NCBI RefSeq assembly: GCF_014192715.1
Contig: NZ_JACHYH010000003.1
Coordinates: forward strand, 124,001 to 188,000
Length of the DNA: 64,000 bases
Source of the DNA: Luteibacter sp. Sphag1AF
Lineage (GTDB): Bacteria; Pseudomonadota; Gammaproteobacteria; Xanthomonadales; Rhodanobacteraceae
Direction of reading: 5' to 3'
Below the pieces are notes generated by a model. That model made no database searches. It worked only from the letters and a program-made list of their open reading frames with translations, and had not been told where the DNA came from. This document shows, one piece after another, positions 25,656 to 35,715 of this stretch. How positions within the stretch are numbered: position 1 is the first letter of the stretch; each line of letters starts with the position of its first letter. A program made the position numbers and the translations under genes.

Positions 25656-26024
25656 TTACTTCAGTTCGACCTGGGCGCCTGCGTCTTCCAGATCCTTCTT
25701 GAACTTGGCAGCGTCTTCCTTGCTGGCAGCTTCCTTGACGGTGCCGCCGGCTTCGGTCAGATCCTTCGCTTCCTTCAGGCCGAGACCCGTGATGGCGCGG
25801 ACAACCTTGATGACGTCGATCTTCTTGGCGCCAGCATTCTTCAGGATGACGTCGAACTCGGTCTGCTCTTCAGCAGCAGCAGCCGGGCCAGCAGCAGCAG
25901 CGGCAGCAACCGGAGCAGCGGCCGAAACGCCGAACTTCTCTTCGATAGCCTTCACCAGCTCCATCACTTCCATGAGCGACTTGGCGGCAACTGCTTCAAC
26001 GATCTCGTTGGTCGAAAGGGACAT
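25656..26024 (-). CDS. rplL: 50S ribosomal protein L7/L12
   Basis: L7/L12 forms the flexible stalk dimers that recruit translation GTPases. The 122-residue product has the dimerising N-terminal helices ([20 protein letters not shown]), an Ala-rich hinge near residues 35-52, and the factor-binding domain with [25 protein letters not shown] site is 8 bases upstream of the ATG. It follows rplJ by 44 bases. Confidence 0.98.
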   Translation of the reverse strand: MSLSTNEIVEAVAAKSLMEVMELVKAIEEKFGVSAAAPVAAAAAAGPAAAAEEQTEFDVILKNAGAKKIDVIKVVRAITGLGLKEAKDLTEAGGTVKEAASKEDAAKFKKDLEDAGAQVELK

Positions 26025-26068
26025 TTGATTTACCTCTGGAAATTGATTCGGTTAGAAAGTCGGCGAAC

Positions 26069-26602
26069 TTAGGCGGGCTCGGCTTCAGCCGGGGCTTCGG
26101 CGGCAACTTCGCCACCACCCTGCTGATCGGCCACGGCCTTGACGGCGCGTGCGAACATCGCAGCCGGTTCGGACAGCACACGGGCCAGCATAGCCAGCGC
26201 TTCTTCGCGGGTCGGCAACGAGGCGAGCACGTCGACGTGAGCAGCGGGAAGGAGCTTGCCTTCCACCGACACGACCTTCGGGATCAACTTATCGTTGGTC
26301 TTCGCGAATTCCTTGATCAGGCGCCCGGCTGCACCGGGTTCCTCGAGCGAGAACGCATACAGGAGGGGACCGACCAGCGCATCTTTGACGACGGCGAAAT
26401 CGGAGCCTTCCACAGCGCGCGCTGCCAGGGTGTTCTTGACAACTTTCAAGAACACGCCGGATTCGCGAGCCTTCTTACGCATCGCGGTCATCTGAGAGAC
26501 CGTGGTGCCAGCGTACTCGGCGGCGATCAAGGAGTGCGCCTTAGCTGCGACTTCTGTCAGCTCGGCGACTACTTCTTTCTTCTGAGACAGATTTAGAGCC
26601 AT
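26069..26602 (-). CDS. rplJ: 50S ribosomal protein L10
   Basis: L10 anchors the L7/L12 dimers to the 50S subunit and, in E. coli, represses its own leader. The 177-residue product starts [20 protein letters not shown], has the conserved LMAEYAG-like [20 protein letters not shown] segment and a C-terminal helix for L7/L12 binding, and ends in an Ala/Glu-rich tail. A strong GGAGGAG site lies 4 bases before the ATG. A leader of more than 300 bases separates it from rplA. Confidence 0.97.
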   Translation of the reverse strand: MALNLSQKKEVVAELTEVAAKAHSLIAAEYAGTTVSQMTAMRKKARESGVFLKVVKNTLAARAVEGSDFAVVKDALVGPLLYAFSLEEPGAAGRLIKEFAKTNDKLIPKVVSVEGKLLPAAHVDVLASLPTREEALAMLARVLSEPAAMFARAVKAVADQQGGGEVAAEAPAEAEPA

Positions 26603-26898
26603 TGCACTCCTCCAAATGAACTCCGCTTACGGCTCCTGCCGCTTGCGGTCCTGAGCGACGCCGTCCATGACGTCGGGGACACGGGGTGCCCCGGGTGGTG
26701 GCCTTTCCAGAAAACAAACACTTCCAGAAGGGGCAGCACCATCTGCGCAGGCCGGATTTACAAGAAACCCGATTAAGCGAACCCGTTGGCGATGACGGCG
26801 TTTCCTTGCCTACACGAGCTCCCTGCTCGTCGTCGTCGCGCGCTGTTCGCGCCTGCGGTCTTTGACGGCGGCTACGGTCGTCTGACCGTTGCTGCCTT
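26603..26898 (-). promoter_or_regulatory. rplJ leader region
   Basis: No gene is seen between rplA and rplJ. On the transcribed strand there is a small stem ACGGTC/GACCGT with an AGAC loop (26889-26874) soon after the rplA terminator, and close to rplJ a stem CCGC/GCGG and CGGC/GCCG with a 3-by-3 internal loop just before the ribosome-binding site. L10 binds such leader RNA in other bacteria; a match to the known L10 leader was not established. No convincing promoter hexamers were found. Confidence 0.4.
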
Positions 26899-26935
26899 CA
26901 AAAACGTGCCCACGCTGGTTTGCACCAGCGTGGGG
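26899..26935 (-). terminator. terminator or attenuator after rplA
   Basis: CCCACGCTGGT and ACCAGCGTGGG form a perfect 11-base-pair stem capped by GCAA (GNRA class), then CACG and five U residues on the transcribed strand. The stem begins about 10 bases after the rplA stop. The four-base spacer before a short U run suggests partial termination, so that rplJL and rpoBC still receive some transcription from the rplK promoter. Confidence 0.75.
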
Positions 26936-26943
26936 CTTAATAC

Positions 26944-27645
26944 TTACTTGGTGTTGACAGTCGAGTTATCGACAACAACGCCCACGCCCATCGTGCTCGA
27001 CAGCGAGATCTTCTGCAGGTACTGGCCCTTGGCAGCAGCCGGCTTGGCCTTCAGCAGATCGGCAATCAGGGCATTCAGGTTGTCGGCCAGCTGGGCAGCC
27101 TCGAAGCTGGCCTTGCCGATCGTGGCGTGAATGATGCCGCCCTTGTCGTTACGGAACTTGACCTGACCTGCCTTGGCGTTCTTGACTGCCGTGGCAACGT
27201 CGGCCGTGACCGAGCCGTCCTTCGGGTTCGGCATCAGGCCACGGGGGCCGAGCACCTGACCGAGCTTACCGACAACGCGCATCGCGTCCGGCGTAGCAAT
27301 GACGCGGCCGTAGTTCAGATCGCCAGCGGCCATCTTCTCGGCGAGGTCGTCCATACCAACGGCGTCGGCACCAGCGGCGAGCGCTGCATCAGCCTTTTCG
27401 CCAGCCGGCACGAACACGGCAACGCGGATGGTCTTGCCGGTGCCGTGGGGCAGCAGCGAGGAACCACGGACGCCCTGGTCGGACTTCTTCGCGTCGATGC
27501 CGAGGCGGATGGCAACATCCACCGACTCAGCGAACTTCGCCTTGGCGTTGTCCTTGACGATCTTCAGAGCTTCGTCAAGACCGTAGATCTTGCCGTGCTG
27601 CACAGCAGCCGTAGCTGCCTTCATACGCTTCGTGAGCTTTGCCAT
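26944..27645 (-). CDS. rplA: 50S ribosomal protein L1
   Basis: L1 forms the mobile stalk at the E site and, in many bacteria, represses rplK-rplA by binding their mRNA. The 233-residue product starts [20 protein letters not shown] and has the conserved [20 protein letters not shown] and [18 protein letters not shown] segments of domain I. It follows rplK by 3 bases and is followed by a strong hairpin. Confidence 0.97.
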   Translation of the reverse strand: MAKLTKRMKAATAAVQHGKIYGLDEALKIVKDNAKAKFAESVDVAIRLGIDAKKSDQGVRGSSLLPHGTGKTIRVAVFVPAGEKADAALAAGADAVGMDDLAEKMAAGDLNYGRVIATPDAMRVVGKLGQVLGPRGLMPNPKDGSVTADVATAVKNAKAGQVKFRNDKGGIIHATIGKASFEAAQLADNLNALIADLLKAKPAAAKGQYLQKISLSSTMGVGVVVDNSTVNTK

Positions 27646-27648
27646 GTC

Positions 27649-28077
27649 TTAACCCTCCACTACCAGACCCATGCTGCGCGCGCTGCCGGCGATCGTACGC
27701 ACGGCGGCATCCAGATCAGCAGCCGTGAGATCCGGCTCCTTCTGCTTCGCAACATCTTCCAGCTGGGCACGGGTGACCTTGCCCACCTTATCGGTGTTCG
27801 GCTTCGACGAACCCTTCGCAACGCCCGTGATCTTCTTAAGAAGAATCGTGGCCGGCGGGGTCTTCGTGATGAAGGTGAAAGTACGGTCGGAGTACGCCGT
27901 GATGATCACGGGAATCGGGAGACCCGGCTCCAGCTTCTGCGTGGCGGCATTGAACGCCTTGCAGAATTCCATGATGTTCAGGCCGCGCTGACCGAGGGCA
28001 GGACCCACCGGCGGCGACGGGTTGGCCTGACCGGCCTTGACCTGCAACTTGATGTAACCAATGACTTTCTTTGCCAT
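27649..28077 (-). CDS. rplK: 50S ribosomal protein L11
   Basis: L11 with its rRNA site forms the GTPase-associated centre and is needed for RelA activation. The 142-residue product starts [20 protein letters not shown] and has the proline-rich [20 protein letters not shown] of the N-terminal domain, where thiostrepton acts, and the RNA-binding C-terminal domain ending [16 protein letters not shown]. Its own promoter lies in the 185-base gap after nusG. Confidence 0.98.
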   Translation of the reverse strand: MAKKVIGYIKLQVKAGQANPSPPVGPALGQRGLNIMEFCKAFNAATQKLEPGLPIPVIITAYSDRTFTFITKTPPATILLKKITGVAKGSSKPNTDKVGKVTRAQLEDVAKQKEPDLTAADLDAAVRTIAGSARSMGLVVEG

Positions 28078-28210
28078 TCGACTTTCCTCGCGAGTTCAGG
28101 CGCCTCTCGGCTCCTCGCTGTTAAGACTTCCCTGAATTTTTCGGATTCGCAGCCTGCGAACCCCTTAAACACGGACACGCCGGGCCCAAAGGCGCCAGCG
28201 TGAACCGAGC

Positions 28211-28239
28211 ATTATAGGCATCCGGCCGGGGTTAAGCAA
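28211..28239 (-). promoter_or_regulatory. sigma-70 promoter of rplKA(JL-rpoBC)
   Basis: On the minus strand a perfect TATAAT (28216-28211) lies 17 bases after TTGCTT. It sits in the nusG-rplK gap, about 130 bases upstream of the rplK ATG. The leader that follows is structured near its middle (TTCGCAG/CTGCGAA) and probably includes the L1 operator, which was not identified. Confidence 0.75.
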
Positions 28240-28262
28240 ACCCTGTGCCGGAGGGGAGGCCG

Positions 28263-28823
28263 TCAGGCCTTCTCCACCTGGCCGAAGTCGAGTTCGACCG
28301 GAGTCGAGCGACCAAAGATGAGCACCGCAACGCGCAGACGGCTCTTCTCGTAGTTCACTTCCTCAACCACACCATTGAAATCGTTGAACGGGCCATCCGT
28401 GACGCGGACCATTTCGCCCGGCTCGAAAAGCACCTTCGGACGCGGCTTTTCCACACCCTCGCGAACGCGACTCAGGATATTCTCAGCCTCGGTATCACGG
28501 ATCGGCAGCGGACGATCCGCCGTACCACCAATGAAGCCCATGACCTTAGGCGTTTCCTTGACCAGATGCCAGGATTCGTCGTCGATTCGCGGGGTCTTGC
28601 CCTCGGTGTTCGTCTCGATCTGAACCAGGACGTAGCCCGGAAAGAACTTGCGCTCACTGCGACGCTTCTGGCCGCCGCGCATTTCGATGACTTCCTCGGT
28701 CGGAACCAGGATTTCACCAAAGCGATCTTCCATGCCCTCACGCTTGACGCGATCGTCAAGGGCACGCTTTACCTGATGCTCAAAACCCGAATAGGCGTGA
28801 ACGACGTACCAGCGCTTGCTCAT
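28263..28823 (-). CDS. nusG: transcription elongation and antitermination factor NusG
   Basis: NusG holds RNA polymerase in a processive state and links it to Rho or to S10 on the ribosome. The 186-residue product has the NGN domain starting [20 protein letters not shown] and a KOW domain near residues 130-160 ([20 protein letters not shown]). Length is close to the 181 residues of E. coli. It follows secE by 8 bases in the conserved secE-nusG pair. Confidence 0.98.
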   Translation of the reverse strand: MSKRWYVVHAYSGFEHQVKRALDDRVKREGMEDRFGEILVPTEEVIEMRGGQKRRSERKFFPGYVLVQIETNTEGKTPRIDDESWHLVKETPKVMGFIGGTADRPLPIRDTEAENILSRVREGVEKPRPKVLFEPGEMVRVTDGPFNDFNGVVEEVNYEKSRLRVAVLIFGRSTPVELDFGQVEKA

Positions 28824-28831
28824 GCCTTACC

Positions 28832-29227
28832 TCAATGTCCGATCTTAAGCAGCCAATCGAGCACGATCGTCTTCAGCAGGAAGTCGATCAGCCCCATCAG
28901 CAGCGAGAGAATGATGACGACCACGATAATGATACCGGTGGTCTTCAGCGTTTCGTCGCGCGACGGCCAGACGACCTTGCGCAGTTCAAACTGGGATTCA
29001 GCGAAGAAGCCGCGCAGCTTGCGGCCGGGCTGGGTAAATGCACCAATCGCGAAAGCAGCGGCAATGGCCGCGATGACGCCAATAACACGCACCGCCTGGG
29101 GCACGTTGGGGTCGTTGCTGAAGTAGTAGAAGCCGACGATGCCGACAACAAGCACGATAGCCGCAAGCGCAAGCTTGCCGATGTCGGCCGGACCCATACC
29201 CTTGGCTTGTTCTGCCTTAGTGTTCAT
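28832..29227 (-). CDS. secE: protein translocase subunit SecE
   Basis: SecE clamps the SecY channel in the inner membrane. The start MNTKAEQAKGMGPADIGKLA gives 131 residues; the frame is open 16 codons further, but that Arg/Pro-rich stretch is unlike SecE. Three hydrophobic segments (about 18-35, 47-65 and 99-125) are present, as in the three-segment SecE of enterobacteria, with the conserved amphipathic helix and FELRKVVWPSRDE before the last one. Confidence 0.95.
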   Translation of the reverse strand: MNTKAEQAKGMGPADIGKLALAAIVLVVGIVGFYYFSNDPNVPQAVRVIGVIAAIAAAFAIGAFTQPGRKLRGFFAESQFELRKVVWPSRDETLKTTGIIIVVVIILSLLMGLIDFLLKTIVLDWLLKIGH

Positions 29228-29311
29228 ACGCACTGGGCGGGATTCGGCGGGACGCCGTGGGCCACGAGGCCTCACTTCCGTCCGTCGTCACCCACCCTTG
29301 GTCCTCTGGAA

Positions 29312-29387
<76 letters not shown>

Positions 29388-29453
29388 ACTGATAAAACGG
29401 TAAACGCGGTAGCGGGCAGGCTTGGCGCCTGTCCGCCCCGCGATCGGTATTTT

Positions 29454-30644
<1,191 letters not shown>

Positions 30645-30709
30645 GCGCGCTAACCCCGGTGGAGTCAAACAAGGAGAGGATTACAACGAGAATCGGAATC
30701 TTTTAGAGA

Positions 30710-30785
<76 letters not shown>

Positions 30786-30811
30786 AACGAACACAACGCG
30801 CGAGATATCAA

Positions 30812-30885
30812 TGGAGCGGGAGACGGGAATCGAACCCGCACAATCAGCTTGGAAGGCTGAAGTTCTACCATTGAACTACTCCCGC
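30812..30885 (-). tRNA. glyT: tRNA-Gly (TCC anticodon)
   Basis: A 74-base cloverleaf on the minus strand: acceptor GCGGGAG/CTCCCGC, D arm AGTTCAATGGTAGAACT, anticodon stem TCAGC/GCTGA enclosing CTTCCAA (anticodon TCC), T arm with GGTTCGATTCC and encoded TCCA. It lies between the Tyr and Thr genes. Confidence 0.96.
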
Positions 30886-30902
30886 ACTGCGCGGAACTCG
30901 TC

Positions 30903-30988
30903 TGGTGGAGGAAGGTGGATTCGAACCACCGAAGGCGTAAGCCAGCAGATTTACAGTCTGCCCCCGTTGGCCGCTTGGGTATTCCTCC
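30903..30988 (-). tRNA. tyrU: tRNA-Tyr (GTA anticodon)
   Basis: An 86-base class II tRNA on the minus strand: acceptor GGAGGAA/TTCCTCC, anticodon stem GCAGA/TCTGC enclosing CTGTAAA (anticodon GTA), a long variable arm (GGCTTACGCC), T arm with GGTTCGAATCC and encoded ACCA. It is the first gene of the tRNA-tuf transcript, 15 bases after the promoter -10 box. Confidence 0.96.
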
Positions 30989-31002
30989 AACATAGAACGC
31001 CT

Positions 31003-31031
31003 ATTGTCGCGAGCGCCTCACAAACTGTCAA
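31003..31031 (-). promoter_or_regulatory. strong sigma-70 promoter of the tRNA-tuf operon
   Basis: A perfect -35 TTGACA is followed by exactly 17 bases and GACAAT (4 of 6 to -10) on the minus strand. The start point falls a few bases before the mature tRNA-Tyr end. The GC-containing stretch after the -10 (AGGCG) is typical of stable-RNA promoters under stringent control; that control is inferred. Confidence 0.82.
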
Positions 31032-31150
31032 CAGCTCTGCACATGTTCTGAACGTGCTGATGACGAGGCCAAACCACGACAACTGCCTGACGGACGGGTG
31101 GACCGTCGGGCGGCCGCGAAGTGTAGCGGCGCTTTAACGAATTGGGAAGC

Positions 31151-31645
31151 TCAAGCTGACGGTTTTTGCCGAATGGCCGTCACCAGGGGCTCGGTGGCCC
31201 GGGTCATTTCCAGCAGCTTCAATGCATATTCCTGAAGGCGCCGATCGGAATCGTCTACCGGCAGCCACGGCGGAACCGGCGTGGGCTTGCCCCCGTCCGG
31301 ACGATCCAGCGCCACGAACACCATGACGCAGCTGGTCGCCAGGCGCTCATCCCCGCTGCGCAGATCGCGTGCCAGGACGTCCACCGCAAGGTGCATGCTG
31401 GAGGTGCCGGTGTGGATCAGGCGGGCGCGCACCGTTACCAGGTCGCCAATGAGGATGGGCGCCAGGAACTGGATGCCGCTGACCGAGGCCGTGACGCAGT
31501 ACGCCCCGCTCCAGCCCACGGCACAGGCGTAACCGGCCTGATCCAGCCACTTCATGGCCATGCCGCCGTGGACCTTGCCACCAAAATTCACATCCGTTGG
31601 CTGGGCGAGGAAGCGGAAATTCACCTCGCGTTGCGTACCCGGCAT
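31151..31645 (-). CDS. hotdog-fold acyl-CoA thioesterase, YciA-like
   Basis: The 164-residue product resembles YciA/BACH-type acyl-CoA hydrolases, which split acyl-CoA into free acid and CoA in the cytoplasm. The family pattern is seen in PTDVNFGGKVHGGMAMKWLD near residues 20-40, where the central helix of the hotdog fold begins, and GDLVTVRARLIHTGTSSM near 75. The start MPGTQREVNFRF has AAGGA 7 bases upstream; the frame is open eight codons further. It is divergent from the signalling module. Substrate chain length cannot be told from sequence. Confidence 0.85.
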   Translation of the reverse strand: MPGTQREVNFRFLAQPTDVNFGGKVHGGMAMKWLDQAGYACAVGWSGAYCVTASVSGIQFLAPILIGDLVTVRARLIHTGTSSMHLAVDVLARDLRSGDERLATSCVMVFVALDRPDGGKPTPVPPWLPVDDSDRRLQEYALKLLEMTRATEPLVTAIRQKPSA

Positions 31646-31695
31646 GTTTCGATCCTTAAGTATCGACAAACCCCCATTATGCCTCGCGTCGCTGC

Positions 31696-31724
31696 TTGCC
31701 GAGCGACCACAGCTCGCTTAGATT
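31696..31724 (+). promoter_or_regulatory. possible promoter of the partner-switching operon
   Basis: TTGCCG (4 of 6 to -35) and TAGATT (4 of 6 to -10) are 17 bases apart, 26 bases before the phosphatase ATG. On the other strand of the same gap a CATAAT box (31681-31676) could serve the divergent thioesterase. Both are moderate matches. Confidence 0.4.
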
Positions 31725-31750
31725 CGGCCAAAGGCCGCAGGGAACCTCTC

Positions 31751-33667
31751 ATGGTGTTGCGCAGTGTGGCGTCTCGACTGGCGATGGGCGTCGTGCTCGG
31801 GTCAGCGATTGTCCTGCTGACCACTGGCGGACTGCTGCTGATCCACACCCGCGAGCAGGTACTGGACCAGACCCAGCAGGAATACCTCGCCCTGGCCTCC
31901 TCCGCCGCCCAGCGCATCCAGAACCGCATCGACGGCGTCGGCGGCGTAGCACGCGTCCTGGCTGGCGCACTGGAGTCACGCCGGGCAGAGGCTCCTGCAC
32001 TCATTCGCGACGTCCTTGCCACCAACGCCGACATCGTGAATATCACGGCCGCCTTCGTACCTCGCGACAGCGGCGCGCTCGTTCCCGCCGACGCGCCCGT
32101 GGCCCGACGGGACCGCGAGGGCCACATCGAGCTCACCAGCCGCGTCGGGGAGCCGGAAATCTACTGGTCCGCCCCGTGGTTCATCCGTGGCCTCAATTGC
32201 GACCGCGGGTGCTGGCAGCCCCCATTCCGCCCGACCGACCGCGACGAGCGCCTGATGGGCTATTCGGTCGCCATCCCCGGCACCACGGTCCCCGTCCAGG
32301 GCGTGGTTGACGTCACTGTCAGCATGGCCTGGCTGCAGACGGTGCTCACCGAGTTGGAAAAGACCCCGCACGCCTACGCATTTGTTCTGGACGGCCACGG
32401 CAACTTCCTGGCCCACGAATGGATGACCTATATCAACACCCAGGCCAGCCCGGCACTGCTCAAGGCCATGGCCGGCAGCCGTGGGCGGCCCGTCCGGATC
32501 ACACCGGAAGACGGGGCGCGCATCAGCGAGCCGGTATGGGTGTATTTCGTGCCCGTGAAGGGCACGGACTGGACCTTTGGCCTCACCGTGCCAGAACAGC
32601 AGATCTACGCTGGCGTGCGCCGCAATTTCATGGTCGACGTCGGACTTGGCATGGTCACGCTGCTTGGCGTGTTTCTCATCGCCATCGTGGCCGCGCGGCG
32701 CCTGATGGCACCGCTTGGCGTACTGGCCGACCGCGCCGAACACGTGGCGCGCGGTGAACTGGATTTTGCGCTGCCCACGTTGCGCGGCGACGATGAAGTG
32801 GCACGACTCAACCGCGCGTTCGACGACATGCGCCGGCAATTGGCCGTCCATATCGACGGCGCCAAACGCATCGCGCGCGATCAGGCACGCATGGCCAGCG
32901 AACTTGAAATTGCCCGGCAAATCCAGCTTGCGCTGCTGCCGGATGCTCATTACGTGGCCGATAACGGCCAGCTCGAACTGTACGCCACACTGCGTCCGGC
33001 AAGCGCTGTCGGCGGCGATCTCTACGCCTATTTCGCGCTCGGCGCCCAGCACCTTTGCGTCATGGTGGGTGACGTTTCGGACAAAGGCATTCCCGCTGCC
33101 CTCTTCATGGCGCGCACGATCACCCTGGCCCGCACGATGGCCACCCATGCACGCTCCCCGAAAGACATCCTCGCCGTCCTCAACCGCGAACTGTGCAAGG
33201 GCAACGACACCTGCATGTTCGTCACCCTGCTTTGCGGCGTGATCGAAACCGGCACAGGCATGCTGACGCTGGCCAGCGCCGGCCACGAGCAGCCGGTGCT
33301 GCATGCCGGCGGCACGGCGATACTGGTGGACGTGGAAACCGGGCCTGCGCTCGGGCTGGACCCGGAAGCGAGTTATCCTGTGCGCGTACTCACCCTGCTG
33401 GAGGGAGATACGCTCCTCATGTACACGGATGGCGTAAGCGAGGCACACAACGATACTCAGCGCCTCTATGGCGCTCAGGCGCTGCTGGACAGCGTGGCAC
33501 GGGTCGAGGGAGGGGCAACCCCTGAGGCCTATGTGGAACGCATCCTGAGTGACGTGGACAGCTACGTGGACGGTCAGGCGCCCTACGACGATATTGCGCT
33601 TCTGGCCCTCACCTGGCGGGAAGCACGCAGCGAAGGGGTCCGCATCCATGCGGTTGCACATTCGTAA
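31751..33667 (+). CDS. membrane sensor PP2C-type (SpoIIE) serine phosphatase with HAMP domain
   Basis: The 638-residue product looks like an RsbU/SiaA-type phosphatase that removes phosphate from a STAS protein after an outside signal. Transmembrane segments lie near residues 8-31 and 294-316 and flank a periplasmic Cache-like sensor domain (35-290). A HAMP linker (317-370), a coiled stretch and the phosphatase domain follow. Metal-binding aspartates are in GGDLYAYF (Asp423), GDVSDKG (Asp441), YTDGVSEA and YDDIALL, so activity should be intact. The ATG has GGGA 7 bases upstream; the next gene overlaps by 20 bases. Confidence 0.9.
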   Translation: MVLRSVASRLAMGVVLGSAIVLLTTGGLLLIHTREQVLDQTQQEYLALASSAAQRIQNRIDGVGGVARVLAGALESRRAEAPALIRDVLATNADIVNITAAFVPRDSGALVPADAPVARRDREGHIELTSRVGEPEIYWSAPWFIRGLNCDRGCWQPPFRPTDRDERLMGYSVAIPGTTVPVQGVVDVTVSMAWLQTVLTELEKTPHAYAFVLDGHGNFLAHEWMTYINTQASPALLKAMAGSRGRPVRITPEDGARISEPVWVYFVPVKGTDWTFGLTVPEQQIYAGVRRNFMVDVGLGMVTLLGVFLIAIVAARRLMAPLGVLADRAEHVARGELDFALPTLRGDDEVARLNRAFDDMRRQLAVHIDGAKRIARDQARMASELEIARQIQLALLPDAHYVADNGQLELYATLRPASAVGGDLYAYFALGAQHLCVMVGDVSDKGIPAALFMARTITLARTMATHARSPKDILAVLNRELCKGNDTCMFVTLLCGVIETGTGMLTLASAGHEQPVLHAGGTAILVDVETGPALGLDPEASYPVRVLTLLEGDTLLMYTDGVSEAHNDTQRLYGAQALLDSVARVEGGATPEAYVERILSDVDSYVDGQAPYDDIALLALTWREARSEGVRIHAVAHS

Positions 33668-34076
33668 TCGTTTGCACGAAGTTTTCGACGCGCTGGACCG
33701 CGCCGACGACGCTCTGGACGTCGACTCGCTGGACCCGTCATTCCGCGCCGACATCCGGCTGGTACTTGAGGAACTGATGGTCAATACCGTTCGCCATGGC
33801 TATCCGGACGGCCGCGAAGGCTCCATCGTGATCCACCTCGACATCTCTCCGCCGCGCGTCAAGGTGGAACTGCGCGATGACGCCATGCCGTTCGATCCCT
33901 TAAGCACCGAGGCACCCGACCTCCCCGGCGACCTCGCCTGGCGCGAGACGGTAGGTGGGTTGGGCGTGCACCTCGCCCGCAGCATCGCCAGCGACATTCA
34001 GTACGCACGCGACGGTGACAGAAACCACGTCACCCTCCTCTTCGACCAATCCCAATCTGAAGAATCCCCCGCATGA
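33648..34076 (+). CDS. RsbW-like anti-sigma-type serine kinase (HATPase)
   Basis: The 142-residue product is a lone GHKL ATPase domain. The N box is LVLEELMVNTVRHGYP, with the catalytic-base Glu (41 or 42) and Asn46; the G1 and G2 boxes are DDAMPFDPL and GLGVHLARS. Proteins of this size act as kinases that phosphorylate a STAS partner and release it. The ATG lies inside the phosphatase gene with AAGGGG 9 bases before it, and the stop overlaps the STAS start as ATGA. The true target, a sigma factor or another output protein, is not in the window. Confidence 0.85.
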   Translation: MRLHIRNRLHEVFDALDRADDALDVDSLDPSFRADIRLVLEELMVNTVRHGYPDGREGSIVIHLDISPPRVKVELRDDAMPFDPLSTEAPDLPGDLAWRETVGGLGVHLARSIASDIQYARDGDRNHVTLLFDQSQSEESPA

Positions 34077-34471
34077 GCCTGAACCTTCGCAGCGAAAGCC
34101 CCACACCCCAGCGAAGCATGGTCTGGATGGACGGCCGGCTGGACGCGGAAACCTATGCCCAGTTCGACGAAGCCATGCGCGATGTCACGCCCATGGTGGA
34201 CAACGGCGGCACGCTGGTACTGGATCTTTCCGGCCTTGAATACATCAGCAGCGCCGGCCTGCGCAGCCTCGCCCAACTGCGCAAGGCGATGCACGACCGC
34301 GCGGGCCGCACACTGCTTCTCAATCCCACGCCACAAGTGCGCAAGGTGTTTGAAATCGTGAAGGCCGTGCCCATCGCGGAAGTGTTCGCAGATGTGGCAG
34401 AACTGGATCAGTATCTGGACCTGATGCAGAAGCAGGTCACGGCACAGCAGGCGGAACTGCCCAAGCCCTGA
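34073..34471 (+). CDS. STAS-domain anti-sigma factor antagonist (RsbV/SpoIIAA-like)
   Basis: The 132-residue product is a single STAS domain. The segment LVLDLSGLEYISSAGLRSL has Ser60 at the place of the phosphorylated serine of SpoIIAA and RsbV. It should be phosphorylated by the ATPase encoded just before and dephosphorylated by the membrane phosphatase, so the three genes form one partner switch. Its start overlaps the kinase stop by 4 bases. A strong bidirectional terminator follows. Confidence 0.88.
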   Translation: MSLNLRSESPTPQRSMVWMDGRLDAETYAQFDEAMRDVTPMVDNGGTLVLDLSGLEYISSAGLRSLAQLRKAMHDRAGRTLLLNPTPQVRKVFEIVKAVPIAEVFADVAELDQYLDLMQKQVTAQQAELPKP

Positions 34472-34489
34472 CGCGACCGGGTTGTCAGA

Positions 34490-34523
34490 CAAAAAAATGG
34501 CCCGTTTCCGGGCCATTTTTTTT
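34490..34523. terminator. bidirectional terminator between the STAS gene and ychF
   Basis: ATGGCCCG and CGGGCCAT form an 8-base-pair stem with a TTTC loop (GAAA on the other strand), flanked by a seven-base A run and an eight-base T run. It works on paper in both directions and ends the partner-switching operon and the ychF transcript, whose stop codon lies in its T run. Confidence 0.92.
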
Positions 34524-35613
34524 ATACGTTGAAGCGGAAGTGGAGAACGTCGCCTTCTTTCACGATGTACTCTTTGCCTTCCAGCCGGAGGCGCCCCGCT
34601 TCCTTGGCGCCGGCCTCACCCTTGAACTTGATGAAGTCGTCATAGCCGATCGTTTCCGCGCGAATGAAGCCGCGCTCGAAGTCGGTGTGGATGACGCCAG
34701 CCGCCTGCGGCGCGGTGGAGCCTGCGCGCAGCTGCCATGCGCGCACTTCCTGCACGCCAGCGGTGAAGTAGGTCTGCATGCCCAGCAGGCGATAGCCCGC
34801 GCGGATCACGCGATTGAGGCCCGGCTCTTCAATGCCCAGCGAGGCAAGGAATTCGTCGCGGTCGGCATCTTCAAGCTGCGAAAGCTCTTCTTCGATGGAC
34901 GCACACACCGGCACCACTTCCGCGCCTTCGGTCTGCGCGCGCGAACGCACGGCATCGAGATGCGGATTGTTTTCAAAACCGTCTTCGGCCACGTTGGCGA
35001 TGTACATCACCGGCTTGAGCGTGATGAGGAACAGGTCGCGAACAAGCGCCTTTTCTTCCGCATCCAGGCCCAGCGAACGCGCGGAACGGCCCTGGTCGAG
35101 GCCCGCCTGCAGCTTTTCGAGCACGGGCTTGCGGGCCATCGCTTCCTTGTCGTTGGCTTTGGCCGCGCGGGTGGCACGATCCAGCGCCTTTGCCACCGAC
35201 TCAAGATCCGCCAGCGCCAGTTCGGTATCAATGGTGTCGATATCAGCGAGGGGATCGACCTTGTTGGCCACGTGGATGACATTGCCATCCTCGAAGCAAC
35301 GCACCACGTGGGCGATGGCATCCACTTCGCGAATGTGCGCGAGGAACTTGTTGCCCAGGCCCTCACCCTTCGATGCGCCAGCCACCAGACCCGCAATATC
35401 CACGAACTCCATCGTGGTGGGAATGATGCGCTGCGGCTTCACGATGTCCGACAGCGCATTCAGGCGCGGATCGGGCACGGGCACGATGCCGGTATTCGGC
35501 TCGATGGTGCAGAAGGGAAAATTCGCCGCGGCGATACCGGCCTTGGTGAGCGCGTTGAACAGGGTGGACTTGCCGACGTTAGGCAGGCCGACGATGCCGC
35601 ATTTGATGCCCAT
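34522..35613 (-). CDS. ychF: OBG-family ATPase YchF
   Basis: YchF is a conserved OBG-family protein that prefers ATP to GTP, binds ribosomes and is linked to oxidative-stress responses. The start [20 protein letters not shown] gives 363 residues, the E. coli length; the frame is open 12 codons upstream. The P loop GLPNVGKST is at 9-17, switch II contains [17 protein letters not shown], a coiled-coil insertion follows, and a TGS domain closes the protein. It is downstream of pth, a common pairing. Confidence 0.97.
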   Translation of the reverse strand: MGIKCGIVGLPNVGKSTLFNALTKAGIAAANFPFCTIEPNTGIVPVPDPRLNALSDIVKPQRIIPTTMEFVDIAGLVAGASKGEGLGNKFLAHIREVDAIAHVVRCFEDGNVIHVANKVDPLADIDTIDTELALADLESVAKALDRATRAAKANDKEAMARKPVLEKLQAGLDQGRSARSLGLDAEEKALVRDLFLITLKPVMYIANVAEDGFENNPHLDAVRSRAQTEGAEVVPVCASIEEELSQLEDADRDEFLASLGIEEPGLNRVIRAGYRLLGMQTYFTAGVQEVRAWQLRAGSTAPQAAGVIHTDFERGFIRAETIGYDDFIKFKGEAGAKEAGRLRLEGKEYIVKEGDVLHFRFNV

Positions 35614-35715
35614 GAGGTGCTTCCGGTGATTTGACGGGTAAAGGGGCACGATGGCCCCGATGTATCGACCGTCGCACGCAACAAGCAGCGCCCGCCGATA
35701 CAGGTTGTGAGGAAA

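Noticed and set aside
31976-33784. 600-codon antisense frame across the phosphatase gene
   Set aside because: The plus-strand gene has intact SpoIIE, HAMP and sensor domains. The antisense product is low in hydrophobic residues and has no family features.
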